A stretch of 64,000 nt of DNA from Silene conica (lineage: Eukaryota; Streptophyta; Magnoliopsida; Caryophyllales; Caryophyllaceae): assembly GCA_029255685.2 (NCBI GenBank), contig CM055315.2:45303705-45367704 (forward strand), written 5' to 3'. The position numbers and the translations under genes were made by a program. Positions 33,643 through 45,057 of the stretch are shown here, one piece after another; positions within the stretch are counted from its first letter, which is position 1; each line of letters opens with the position of its first letter. The notes beneath the pieces are model-generated. The model searched no databases. It saw nothing but the letters and a program-made list of their open reading frames with translations, and was not told where the DNA came from.

Positions 33643-36067
33643 TGTAATACTCCGTATGTTATTGAATAATATTTTAATATTATTTAAAGATTATATGGAC
33701 GTGTGGGTATAATGGAATGTTTATAAGCGATAATTTATTGGTCGAATAGGCGTTTTTATACTCTATATGCGATTAGTGAAGGGCCGAGTTTACGAGTTAG
33801 TAATAAACCGTGTTTAATGTAGATGTATGGGCCTTGATTTGCGTGCCTTATACTCAACCCATCACGTTTTAAAGGTGAAATCTGACAAACACCTCAGCCC
33901 TCACCTTTGCCGCCTGTTATAAACCCAAGAAAAAAACCCTACTTCTAACCTACTCGACCTACATACAATCACACGCTCATACAGCAGCCATATCAGAGAG
34001 TAGAAGGGAGGTGTTCACGGTGCGTTTAAGGTGGTCAGGGGCTTCTCGTTTACACGCAGAAAGAGGTAAGGACACCACAATTCCGTTTTTCTCTATTTAT
34101 CCTCTCTATTTCAATTCGCTTTTCACATGGTGTAGATACATTTTCATCTCTGATTTGCGTATATTGTTAATCTAGGGTGTATGGTAGACGTACTTTGACC
34201 CTTCTTGAGTTGTCGTTGACCACCGTGGACCACCTGTATGGGTTGTTTTGTCTTCTGTTCAGTGCACGAGTTTTATCATCAGAACAGAGGTTATAAACGT
34301 GTGATTTTGCGACTGAATTCGAATGAAATCCTGTTGTTTTTTTGTCACGTATGTTATGGTTTTTGTGTTAGCATTAGTACGTCAGGGTGTTAAGATGGTG
34401 GTCATCGTGGTGGGTCTCGGTGGGTTGCGTCGTTTTTTTTGGGGGAGTTTGTTGGGTAGTCTGGATGAGAACAGGGTAACGCGAGGTGGTACGGGGGTCT
34501 TGTTTGCAGTAGTGTAGTGACGGTGATGGTAGTCGGCGGCCACTGCCCTCCTCCCTGGAACCACCGTGGCTCAGAGGCGAGCCTGGTGGTGCCAGAGGTG
34601 AAGTCAGTGGTTGCAGGCGGTTGAGGAGCTGGTGTTTTGTCACGGCAGTGGTAGAGAAGTGGGTCGGTCTGTTTGGTTCACGGGTTTGATAGGGGCTGTT
34701 TCGTTCTTTTGGTTTCTTTTGTTTACGTATGAGATTAGGATGGCAATTAGAAGGGAATATTATTTCTTACCTTTATTAACATTAGTAATCTTAATAATGG
34801 TTAATGATGTGATAATTATATTTTTGAGGCATATATAATATGGTCATTATTAATGTTAATTATGTTATTATATACATGAACAATTGTTATGTATGATATA
34901 CTAGTATATATTGTCGTATTAAAGTAATTAATGACAATTACGTGTTCTCTAGTATATAATTGATTTTAATAACAGTTTTATTGTGATGATATATTTTTAC
35001 ATTGATCTTAGAAATGAACACGTATGATAATAAGTTAACGATAATAATTTGGTTGCGTTTATGCTATTTTTTAGTAAGTCTAAAAATAGTAAGTCTAAAT
35101 ATAGTAAGTTATATTTGGTTAATGATAATTGTATGTTATGGGCATGCTTATATGTGAAGATTTTCACCATGTGTTATAAATAAATCAGCTAGGAACGTGA
35201 TCACGTATATAGAAGTGGTGACTGTTTGAATGAATAGAATTTAATATTAAGTAATGTTTTTAGGAACTGAATTTGAAGTGGAATATTTCTAGACGGTGAC
35301 TTCTATCCGCAGACTTGCTTTTCCAGGTAGGATACACTGATACCATACTTTATGACTGGTTATGAATGTATGTGGTTTTGTATGAATGGATGCAAGCATG
35401 AATAGTATGAGCATGTTATCATATGGATAGTTTATTGATATTGTATTCATGAGCATGCATGTGCATTGAGATCGAGATAATTGTGGATCAGATGTTAATC
35501 TGATATAAAGCCAAGGGTGGTTCTGCAGACCAGGCCTGGTGTCTTATCAGCTTTTGAGCTGGTGTTCGGCGACGGCCGATTATAGTCTGCCGGGAGGTTC
35601 GGTATGGCTGGGTGTTACGGGTTTGAGATTGAGATTGTGATTGAGCTCGAGCATGACATAAGCATTTGCATATTATTGTTTTGTTGCATTATTTATTATT
35701 GTGTTATCCTACTCAACCGCGAGGTTGACAGTGTATTCGTGTTCACCTACAATGATCCGGAATGGGGAGTAGATCTTTCAGGTCAGAGACAGGTGGACTA
35801 GGACTGGGCATGGAAGAGAGACATGGATTAGACCGACCTAGCTACTAGATCACTTAGTTTGCATAGTTGAACATTTATTTTATTTCAGTTGTTTTTGGAA
35901 GTCTTGTGGACTATGCCTTGTAATAGATTTCAGTTTAACTTCTTATAAATTAAAGTGCTGTGTTTCTTTCACTATGAGTATCTACTACCCTGGTTATCCA
36001 GGATGGTAACAGTCCTATTTACTCTGGAAGTCCTAGTTCAGGCTCCTAGCTAAATGGGAGTGTTACA
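33643..36067 (+). repeat. Element B 3' LTR
   Basis: TGTAATACTCCG to GTGTTACA, 2425 bases. TATA-like ttataaac lies near 33916 and aaaaaaccctac near 33935. A strong donor AGAG-GTAAGG is at 34062-34071. A stretch near 34550-34600 is similar to the G LTR (minus, about 54140-54200). Repeated gtaagtcta motifs occur at 35072-35110, and the conserved hairpin module (35713-35728) has the loop gcga. No gene. Confidence 0.92.
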
Positions 36068-37927
36068 ACACCGGTAGCGAGAGAGGTTCGCCTACGTGTC
36101 GAGGCTGCAGCGAGGCGTGCTACGAGAGAGGAGGAGCGGGATCCCACGTTTAGGGAGGAGGAGGCTTCTCGTGATGCTTAGGGCTTCCCTAGTTTTGGTA
36201 CTGGTTTGGGGAAGCCAGTTTGTGAGTACCACCGTTCTTTCCATCTTTTCTTTTGTTTTTCTTTTTGTTTTTTGGAGCATGTATAAAAAAGGTTGATATC
36301 CCTTTTCCCTTACTTGCTGGTTTTGATGTGCCGAGAAGACTACGAGGGCGTTATCTGTTTTTGTTTGGGGAGGGTATTTATCCTTTTGCGTCTGCATTTG
36401 CATTTCGTTTTGCATTCACGTTTATTGTTTTATGTGAATTTCAGAAAATTTTCAAAATTTCAAAAAATCACATTTCCTTTTGCATTTAGTCGAGTTGGAT
36501 TGGAGATTTGATGATGACAAAGTTGTTTATAGTCAATTTCATGTCATGTTATGCCAATTTTCGACCCTTGCCTAGCGAAGTTTTAAGCGTCATCCCGAAT
36601 TTTGTCATGGACTTCATGTTAGATCATTAGACTTGACTCATAGTTTTGGCAACCTACTACACATTCTGAGCTTTAGAGCCTTTAAACTGGTGACAACTAT
36701 GACCGGTTACATTAGGTTTGTGAGTAGTACTCCTTGCATTTCATGTTTTACATGTGTATGAGTCTTGGTTTCTTATTGCCTACACGCATCGGTTTGAGGT
36801 TGGTATTACACGTAGGGAACTATTGCATCACCCCCTTCTCTTTTTCCCATTTCGCTCCACATTAGCCAAACATTGCCTTCTATCCTTTAAACTACATCCT
36901 ATATCTTGCCTACCTTATGTTGAGCTAGGAGTAGTGAATGATTTGTGCCATTTTATCAGTTTTTGGCCTGTTTTCACTGTTGTTGGAGTGTTTTCGAAGG
37001 AAGGGAAGTTTTTCAGCTGAATCTTAATCGATCGAGAGCCTTTGATCCTCGATCGAGGCGTTTTTCTGGTTAAGTATGATCGATCGACAACTTTTAAAAG
37101 AAAAGAGCTCGATCGAAGCACTTTTTGCTCGATCGAGTAATCTAGGAAAGGAAAGCACTCGATCGACCACCCTTTTTGGTCGATCGAGAAGAATTTGCCA
37201 CTGTTCAGACAACCGAAAGAATTCTCGAAAGAAAAATTCAAAAAAAAAAGAAAGAGAAAAGAAAAAGAAAAAAATTGATGACAAAAAATGTGAAAATTGA
37301 ATATCCGGTTGACAGTTGGTAAGGTTTTGGGTGGTGTTTTGTTTGCCTAGCAAAGGCAATGCACTTTATGTATAGTTGGAAGATTTGGGGATGTACTTTC
37401 ATGAGATTTGGAGGTTCTAGCTCAGCTTAAACCCCCACTTACCCATACTTGTTTTACTCCTTTTTTGTCCCACTTAGCCTCACTTACCCAAAACTTGCAA
37501 TAGTTCGACGTATAATGGACATCCTTGGTGGTTGTGCGTGTGTATGGTGCTTAAAACCTTTATTCATGCTAGTCTAGCATACATGTTTTGTTGGTCGTAG
37601 TTTAGGCGAGAGTCTATACTTCCTTATTCTTCTCTTCTCTTCACATATATTTTTACCATTTGCTTTGATTGAGAGAAGAGTGATTCCGGGAGAGTCCGAA
37701 ACTTTATGAGTCTAGCAAGGTTGAAAGTCTACATGTGTTTCCCATGATATGTATAAATTCGTTCGCTTATTTCTAAAATTGGCATCGGTTGATTTTGGGC
37801 ATAGTATGTATTTGGCATTGACTATTTTGGTAGCTTTGAGTCTTTCTCCATCCATTAGGACCGTAGTTTATCCTTAGTTTGCATTTAGTTTGCTTGAGGG
37901 CAAGCAAAGGTTCGGTTTGGGGAAGTT
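36068..37927 (+). pseudogene. Element J (Athila/Tat-like) end of ORF and 3' untranslated region
   Basis: Directly after B, a 37-codon Arg/Glu-rich tail (REVRLRVEAAARRATREEER and on) runs to TAG 36179-36181 and looks like the end of a gag-pol or extra ORF; the rest lies left of the window. About 1.75 kb of non-coding sequence follows. At 37028-37190 it contains six TCGATCGA palindromes, several forming longer stems; the best is CTCGATCGACCA (37158-37169) with TGGTCGATCGAG (37177-37188), 12 perfect pairs and a 7-base loop. A purine-rich stretch, ggtttggggaagtt, precedes the LTR at about 37914-37927, typical of Athila/Tat polypurine tracts. Lineage is inferred from the LTR ends and tract, since no catalytic domain is present. 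Confidence 0.65.
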
Positions 37928-39716
37928 TGATGTGTGCATTTTGTATAGACGTTTTAGTTTTATTTCAGCACACATTCTCACGATAATTGGTGATTTTATA
38001 TCATTTTATACCCCATATGTCCTAGTTTGTGTTCGTGTTGCTATTTTGCAGATATTGACCGAATAGTAGCGGAAACCGAGCTTTTTCTACCTGGAAGCAC
38101 TGTTTTTCAATAGTCGATGGAAGAATCACGATTGGTTGTATATCAATCGAGAGTTTTGAGGTGATTAATCAACCCACAGCCTGTCGAGGACCCTATCGAG
38201 AAGAAAAGTCCTCGATCGAGCTGTCCTGTGCTCGATCGAGGGATCCAGACGAAGACATGTCCTCGATCGAGCGGTTCTCTGCTCGATCGAGAGGTAGCCC
38301 ATGAAGAAAGTACTCCGTCGATAGCCAGAATGATCGACCGAGAGGTGTCAAAGAACAGGAGTCGATCGAGCAACCTTCTATCTTTGATCGACTTGTTTTT
38401 TAAGACTAAACTGCTCGATCGAGAGGAAATTTCTCTCGATCGAGAGCTTTAGAGACCCTTCGTGTTCACCACAATTATTACTCCAGTTCAGATTTCTTCG
38501 CCTATTTATAAGGTTGTATGAGAGCATTAGGTCATAAGATTATATACCATAATTTTACTCTCTGCAAACTTCTTTTACTTTAAGTTTTTTTTCCAGAATA
38601 TTGTAGCCGTCACATTTTCGTAATACCGAGTTCTTCGTTCTTTCTTTCTAAGGATTTCAGTTCCTGTTTTTGCCTTTTACTACTGTAATTCTCCTATTCT
38701 CAACCTTTATTATTCTTTCCTTATCTTAGTTTATGTATATTGTCCCGTTCTTTAATTTACGATCAGTTTCGCGCGTATACTCTGTTTTCGTATGTTTGTG
38801 TTCGTTGTTATTTTTCATCCATTTTCTGTCGTTGATTTTCATCCTCTGATTTCGTTCGTTCACCTTGATAATCCCTGTTTCTAGTCTTACTAAATCCCTG
38901 CTTAATTCATATCATATCGTATGCTAGTTTATTATTTTTATATCCGTCTTAAGAATACCGAAACCGTGCCCCTTTCCTTTTGTTTCTCGTTGATTTCGAA
39001 TTCCCTGCCTCCTTATTATAATCTGATTTTTATCCCTCATTTTACTATGTCGTATGCTAGTTCATTCATTATCATCGTAATCGTTGTTAAATCCATCATG
39101 AGTAGCTAAACCCTTTATATGTTGGGATGAGGGAATTTGTGTCGAATGTTTGATATGTAGTAGTCGGGTTAGACCGTTTTTGGTGGGAGTAATCGTTAAA
39201 CAATTTAATTCATGTTCGGTTTAGTGAGTGCACGCATGAGACCTTACATCTAGTTAATTCCCGACCTAGACCGGAAGGTTGGAAGGGTAAGACTTGTTTA
39301 TTGATTTTAAATAGTTTTTGTGATGGCGGAAGTTAAACAAAAGCGACCGTAGGGCGACTTAAAACAGGAAGGTATAGTCGGGTTTGAGACTTGACCGTAA
39401 TAACCCAGCCTTTTCCACCAATAATTGGCCTATCCCAATTACGTAATCATACGTGAGACACAACGACCCGAATTCCCAACATATTCCCTTTCCTTGATTT
39501 TTATCTCATCTTGTGTTATTTCCGTATTTTTATTCTCTCGCATATCTTATAACTCGTAGTTTAGTTACCACTTTTGAAAACCCCCAATTTTGTGACCTTA
39601 GGTAAAAACCGGTAGTTGAACAAGTTCGCTTCCCTGAGGAGATCGACCCTATTTACCACTAGCTTCTGTTAGTAGTACCTAGGCATTTATTTTTGGTGCA
39701 TATACGACTCGCATCA
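37928..39716 (+). repeat. Element J 3' LTR
   Basis: 1789 bases with matching termini TGATG and CATCA. Palindromes of the CTCGATCGAG type recur at 38150-38450, echoing those in the 3' untranslated region. The polypyrimidine-rich 3' half and the ending ggtaaaaaccgg with gaggagatcgaccc are characteristic of Athila/Tat-like LTRs in my experience. It abuts E's pol at 39717 (candidate duplication acgac, not testable here). Confidence 0.8.
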
Positions 39717-40924
39717 ACGACATCAAGGGTCTAAGCCCGAGTCTTTGCATGCATAGAATAATTCTAGAGGAAGGGAGTAGACCTAGGTTGGAAGGGCAAA
39801 GAAGATTGAACCCCAAGATGGCGGAGGTACTGAAAGGTGAAGTTCTTAAGTTGCTTGAGGTCGGCATCATCTACGAGATCACGGACAGCCGGTGGGGAGC
39901 CCTGTTCATGTTATCCCCAAGAAAGAGGGGTGTAACATTGGTTACACAAGAGGATGCGACTCTCTTACCGACTCGTCCGGTGACGGGTTGGAGGATGTGT
40001 ATTGATTATCGCAAATTGAATGCGGCCACTCTCAAAGACCATTTCCCAATCCCCTTCATTGACCAAATGCTAGAGAGACTAGCCGGGCATTCATATTATT
40101 GTTTTCTTGACGGTTATTCCGGGTTTTTTCAAATCCCTATTCACCCGGAAGACCAAGAGAAAACAACTTTTACATGTCCCCTAGGAGTGTATGCTTATCG
40201 GCGGATGCCATTTGGGTTGTGTAATGCACTCGACATCTTTCAAAGGTGCATGATGGCCATCTTTGCCGACTTTCTTGAGAAGAGTATGGAGGTATTCATG
40301 GATGATTTTAGTGTGCATGCTGACTCTTTTGATCTTGGGCTTGCTAATCTTGAGAATGTTTTGAAAAGAAGTGAGGAACACAATCTTGTCCTCAATTGGG
40401 AAAAATGCCATTTTATGGTAGAGGAAGGGATTGTGCTTGGTCACGTTGTGTCCAAGAGAGGGATAGAAGTTGATGGTGCTAAAGTGGCGGTCATAAAGAA
40501 TTTGTCACCCCCCACCAATGTGAAAGGGGTGACGAGTTTTCTTGGGCATGCCGGTTTTTACCGCCGTTTCATTAAAGATTTTTCAAAAATTGCCAAGCCA
40601 TTGACTTCTCTTCTTCTCAAGGATGCACCATTTTTGTTTACTAATGATTGTCTTGAAGCCTTTTCTAGGATCAAAGAAGCACTTGTCACGACTCCTATCA
40701 TCCGTGCACCGGATTGGGAATTGCCTTTTGAGATCATGTGTGATGCGTCGGATTTCGCGGTTGGAGCGGTCCTAGGTCAAGTTGTGGATAAGAAGCACCA
40801 TGTGATATATTATTCAAGCAAGTCCCTTGACCAAACTCAAGCGAACTATTCCACGACCGAGAAGGAGATGTTGGTGATTGTTCATGCCATTAAGAAGTTT
40901 AGACAATATCTTGTGGGATCTAGA
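39717..40924 (+). pseudogene. pol: Element E (Athila-like) Pol: reverse transcriptase and start of RNase H
   Basis: The frame opens inside a domain (DIKGLSPSLCMHRI), so J inserted in the gene. Reverse transcriptase motifs: IPTR-like LPTRPVTGWRMCIDYRKLN (about 39975-40020), HFPIPFIDQMLERLAG, CFLDGYSGFFQIPI, TFTCPLGVYAYRRMPFGLCNA (about 40170-40230) and catalytic VFMDDFSVH (about 40291-40317). RNase H begins at FEIMCDASDFAVGAVLGQ (about 40730), then YYSSKSLDQTQANYSTTEKE. The frame is broken at 40920-40924 by element D (duplication ctaga) and resumes at 45058. The FMDD box and VTGWR motif fit the Athila lineage of Ty3-gypsy. Residues LDIF replace the usual PATF after FGLCNA, consistent with decay. 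Confidence 0.9.
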
Positions 40925-42167
40925 TGTTGGGATATGTGTCCTCAACAATAGTGCGATCACATAATTAAATCTCATGATGAGAATGCGCAAGGGATGATAC
41001 AAAATTATATAATCAACTGACCAACATTAATCGGTATTGATTGGCTAGCTAGAGTTTGATATTACTGTCGTATGACGGTGGTGGTCAGTTGATCCCTTTA
41101 GGTCACACTTATAGGACAATTCCCTTAATTGATAAACTGATCAAATGTATATTGATACGAGTTGATCATATTCCTTAAACTCGTATATGGAGAAATCAAA
41201 GGTTAAATCTTAATGTAAGATTTATGTTTGAAATTGAAACGTGTCAATTATCAAATATTAAACGATATTTATGAAATGTCGTAATTAGAATCAATCGGGT
41301 TGTATTTTATTACAAGTGTTGTAAATCGTATTGACGATTAATAAAATAACCATTTTATATTAGTAATTATGAATTACTTGTCAAATTGATAAATATGATT
41401 TATTTAATTTATAAATAATATTTGATAATATTTATTTGATGAATATGCATTTTAAATTAAAACAATTGTTTCTTATAATATTATGACATAGTGTATGTCA
41501 CACATCTACAATTGTACAAGTGACAATATATATAAAATGGAGTCCATTTTAACTAGGGTTCCGGTTTTGTGAGGGTTGGTTTAAGGGAATGATTTATGTG
41601 TTAAATACTCCCTGAACACAATCATTAAAGTTGCCTTGAGAACTCTAACCTAGATCCACCCTATGTGTGCATGGGTAAGGCAAAAGCCCTCTTTTATGCT
41701 TCTCCATAACCGTGCCCCCCAACCATCTACACACTACTTATGTGAAGTTGTTCACAATTCATTCTAACCCTAATCTTCATTCTTATAGTGTAAGATAGAA
41801 AATAAAATCCTCTAAAATTATTATAAGATAATAATTCTAATACTATAATAGTTATAATATTAGTTTCATTAGTTCTAATTAGAGATTAGAACATATTTAA
41901 GGAAAAATCGATTCTTGCCCTAGCTACTACAAGTTTCGGTTCTTAAGGTTTTGTCTTGGGTGCATCTTGGAGGAGGTATCCTACTTTGGGTACTAAGGGT
42001 TGGAGGATCATCATTGCCATTCTCGTCGGATTGTAAGTATTCGACTCCATTATTCCGCATCATTATAAGCATGCATAAGATCTTGTTTAAACTAATTAAA
42101 ATGTTAATTAGCAAAATTATATTAGTAAGACTAAGTTTTAGGGCGTGTGAGACCTTAGAACCTTTCA
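40925..42167 (+). repeat. Element D 5' LTR
   Basis: TGTTGGGATATG to CCTTTCA, 1243 bases, similar to 62627-63875. A TATA-like run tatatataaaa (41527-41537) overlaps a perfect hairpin: TAAAATGG (41533-41540) pairs with CCATTTTA (41544-41551). No gene. Confidence 0.9.
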
Positions 42168-44619
42168 ATTGGTATCAGAGCAAAATGGTTGCTTGCATGT
42201 TTTCGTTATAATTTTTACGAAGTTATTTGATAACAAAATAAAATTGAAATTTTAATATCATATTTGATATGGCCGAAAATTTTAATGCATGAATACCTAC
42301 TGGTCCTAAAAGTATTTTAGGATATTTGGAATGATTTTTGAATATATATTGTTCATATGTATAATTAATTCGGTTTTTGTCATTTTAAATCGGTTAAAAT
42401 GAATTATTTTTGGGAAAAATAGCTAATCATACTTTCTGGCCGAGATTTTTTAGTATGGTCTCACATGTATTTCCTATGTTATGAATATAAATTTTCGTAA
42501 ATATTGGAGTTAAAATGCATGGTTTATGAATTTTAAATGTTAAAATGCCATAAAATGAGAATAAATGAGTTTTATATAGTTATATTTCAAATTTAACTAT
42601 GAAAATTTTTGAGTATGTCACATGCAATATTTTAAATGTATCTTAAATTTTCCATAAATATTTATCATATATTGCATAATTATTGATTATTAGTGTAAAA
42701 ATCGGATAATAGTGACATAATTTCGACTTAAATAGTTAAAGTTGGAATTAGGCCATAAAACTTTTACACAATGTAATATATATTATTTCCAGCACGTATA
42801 AAAATTTCGAGATTTTTATTTCGTGTTTTGCTTGTGAAATAATTTTAATGGTTAAAATTGTATATTATATGACATAAATTGTTAAATATAGCAAAAGTTG
42901 TTAAAATGGCCGAAAAATTAAACCCATGAATGTCATATTTGATACGTTCATCACCATATTTTTCTTGGGAGCCAAACGTTTCTGTATATTTAGTTTTTAA
43001 TTGTTAATTGTTAAAGTTAAAAATTGAATAATAAGAGTCATTTTGTGTTAATTTCGGATATTGGGCAGTGTGTTCTTTAACTTTTCTATCCATTTCAGTT
43101 CCTTAAAGTGTTCTGGAAAGTGTAAAAATATTATTGGTATTTTAAATTCTTTTATGGAGGTAATTATTGAATTTCCGACTCAAAATACGCGTTTTTACGT
43201 CTTATTTATGACATAAATGATAATACCGTTTAAATACTAATATTTTTTAAGTTCTAAAATTTTAAGAAAATTCTAGAATGTTCAAAATTTGAATTTTGAA
43301 ATTTTCGAAATTTTATGACTCTTTTAGAATTTTCTTTTGTTTTTCCCGCAAAACCGATTAATTCCGAACAATATTTTAAAAATAAGTTAAGTCATGTTCA
43401 AAGTTTGAGTAAGACTAAATTTTGAAGCCTAAATGAGTTAGGATGATTAACTTAAGAGTGAATATCGATTCACGTGATGCCAAGTGATTTTAAACGTTAA
43501 AAACACGCAATTCAATAAAACCGAGGTATACGATAACTATATATATTTTAATGATATTTAATAGGACAATTTAGCTTAGGATTTTCATGTTAGTTCATAT
43601 ACATAAGCATTGCATATTTTATTATGATTGTCATAATTTTATTTACGTAATTTTGGGATTATGTAATTTACTTAGTATGGCCTTAGTTTTAATCGATAAT
43701 TCTCGTAATGTAAGGTGTTATCGATTCGGATGTAATTAATGTGATCTCGTATCACTTTATTTATTGTTTTCTATTTTATAATGTATAAAGTAGATAGAAA
43801 ATTTGTAATTTTTGTAAATTCCGGAGAGCCTTGAAGACGGTGCCTTTCGGAAAGGAGTTCCGACCAAGACGGTGATTGCCTTGGGATGTGTGCCTCGTGA
43901 AGATCAAGGGACCAAGGAGTTGGTTTCCGAATTTGTACTTTTATTATTTTCATTTCTAGGAAGGCCATACTAGGGTTACTTATGCTTTAAGTTTTATGCT
44001 TTTATTTTGCTTTATGTGTTTGCATGCATAGCCAAATCGTCATATCATGTCAAGCATTTTATTCGAGTACATCGACCTAGTCAATTAAATTTATCGATAA
44101 TTCACCGACTTAGTTCACTTAAACGGAGATAGATAATGGTTTGACTAGATCTCTTACAATATAAATATTGAGACTTAGCCTTACCAAAGAGTAAAAACCC
44201 ATGACTCCCTTCTTCATAAGAAAGTGGGCTCGGCTACACCGGGGTACTAAGCTTGTTACGTTGGGTAAGTGGGGTAATATGATTACACATTGAAATTTGG
44301 TCGATCTCAACGAAGGTATTCGTAACCGTAGTTGCAATAAGTTCGGGCTAAAGACAATTTAAAGTAAAATTGTCGACCGAGAGTTCTAAGGTAGAACCGA
44401 TTAAGGTGTTAATCCACCAAATTATATCAATAAGGGATGAATCGGCTACACCGTGCCCGAATTAGTATGGATTTGGGTCTCGGAATCGTTTACTTAATTG
44501 GGTAAGAGGTCATTAAGTATATGCTAAACTTCTTTAATTTATTTACGAGTTTTAAATATAAATGATGTTGTTTTTAATTCCTTCACTTTTATTTGTAGTT
44601 TAATATTCAAACATCATCA
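42168..44619 (+). other. Element D primer site and long leader
   Basis: The primer site TGGTATCAGAGC is at 42170-42181. The 2.4-kb leader is very AT-rich and has no gene. Its 3' portion (about 43830-44500) resembles the C1/C2 leaders in order (gaagacggtgcc-type block, aaggccatactaggg, then cttcttcataag and gggtaagtggg), so C and D are related copia families. No strong palindrome array comparable to that in C1 is visible. Confidence 0.75.
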
Positions 44620-45000
44620 ATGGCCACCAACGCTCCACCTCTCACTAATGTATCATGGCTTCGGTCCTTCATGGATCGTTGCAAACTCGATAAGCATGGT
44701 TCCAATTTTAAGGATTGGGATGCGCAATTGGTTTTGGCAGCTCAAGGTGACGATAAGACTCGTTACCTTACCGAGGCCGCTCCAACCGCTCGCTCCGCGG
44801 CTCCGACTCGTGAGGCTTATGAAGCCTACATGAAAGAGTCGTCCGCTCTCAAGAATGTGCTTATCTTCTCTATGGAGCCGGATCTCCAAAGGAGTATGAT
44901 TAAGCTAAGCACGTCATATGAGATTTACACCAAACTTGCGACTATGTTTTCGCAAACTCCAAGGGTGATTCAGTATGAGGCGGCCTCCGCCTTCTTCAAT
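44620..45000 (+). pseudogene. gag: Element D Gag, truncated
   Basis: It starts at ATG 44620 (MATNAPPLTNVSW). About 127 residues of a copia Gag are present, similar in layout to C1 Gag: SNFKDWDAQLVLAAQ against SNFSDWEAALRNAA, then SALKNVLIFSMEPDLQRSM and ATMFSQTPRVIQYEAASAFF. At 45001 the sequence jumps into the last 52 bases of the LTR, so the C-terminal half of Gag and all of Pol are deleted. The open frame that continues to 45459 is an accidental fusion of D Gag, LTR end and E RNase H and is not a real protein. Confidence 0.85.
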
Positions 45001-45052
45001 ATTATATTAGTAAGACTAAGTTTTAGGCCGTGTGAGACCTTAGAACCTTTCA
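45001..45052 (+). repeat. Element D 3' LTR remnant (52 bases)
   Basis: Identical to 42116-42167 apart from one base (ttaggccgtg against ttagggcgtg). It ends in CCTTTCA and is followed at once by the target duplication ctaga, which proves this is the true right end. Confidence 0.9.
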
Positions 45053-45057
45053 CTAGA

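Larger units (their letters stand above)
776..36067 (+). mobile_element. Gypsy chromovirus B (Tekay/Del-like), interrupted by element A
   Basis: This is an outer element of the nest. Its 5' LTR survives only from 776 to 1710, because the LINE cut off the rest. Leader and gag start lie at 1711-3109. The body resumes at 29041-33642 after the insertion of element A, whose 5-bp duplication acgat is at 3105-3109 and 29036-29040. The 3' LTR is 33643-36067. The C-terminal chromodomain and protein similarity place it in the chromovirus group, probably the Tekay/Del lineage. B is itself inserted in an Athila/Tat-like element (J) whose 3' end follows at 36068. Its own target duplication cannot be checked because the left end lies outside the window. 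About ten differences per 935 aligned LTR bases were noticed by eye. Confidence 0.85.
40925..45052 (+). mobile_element. Copia element D, internally deleted, nested in E
   Basis: Flanked by the 5-bp duplication ctaga (40920-40924 and 45053-45057), so the element is bounded exactly. The 5' LTR is complete (40925-42167), but only the last 52 bases of the 3' LTR remain (45001-45052). One deletion removed everything from within gag to near the end of the 3' LTR, including all of pol. A second family member starts at 62627. Confidence 0.9.

Noticed and set aside
36754-37241. Short frames in the J 3' untranslated region
   Set aside because: They overlap palindromes and A-rich sequence, have no domain and differ in frame from the J tail that ends at 36181.
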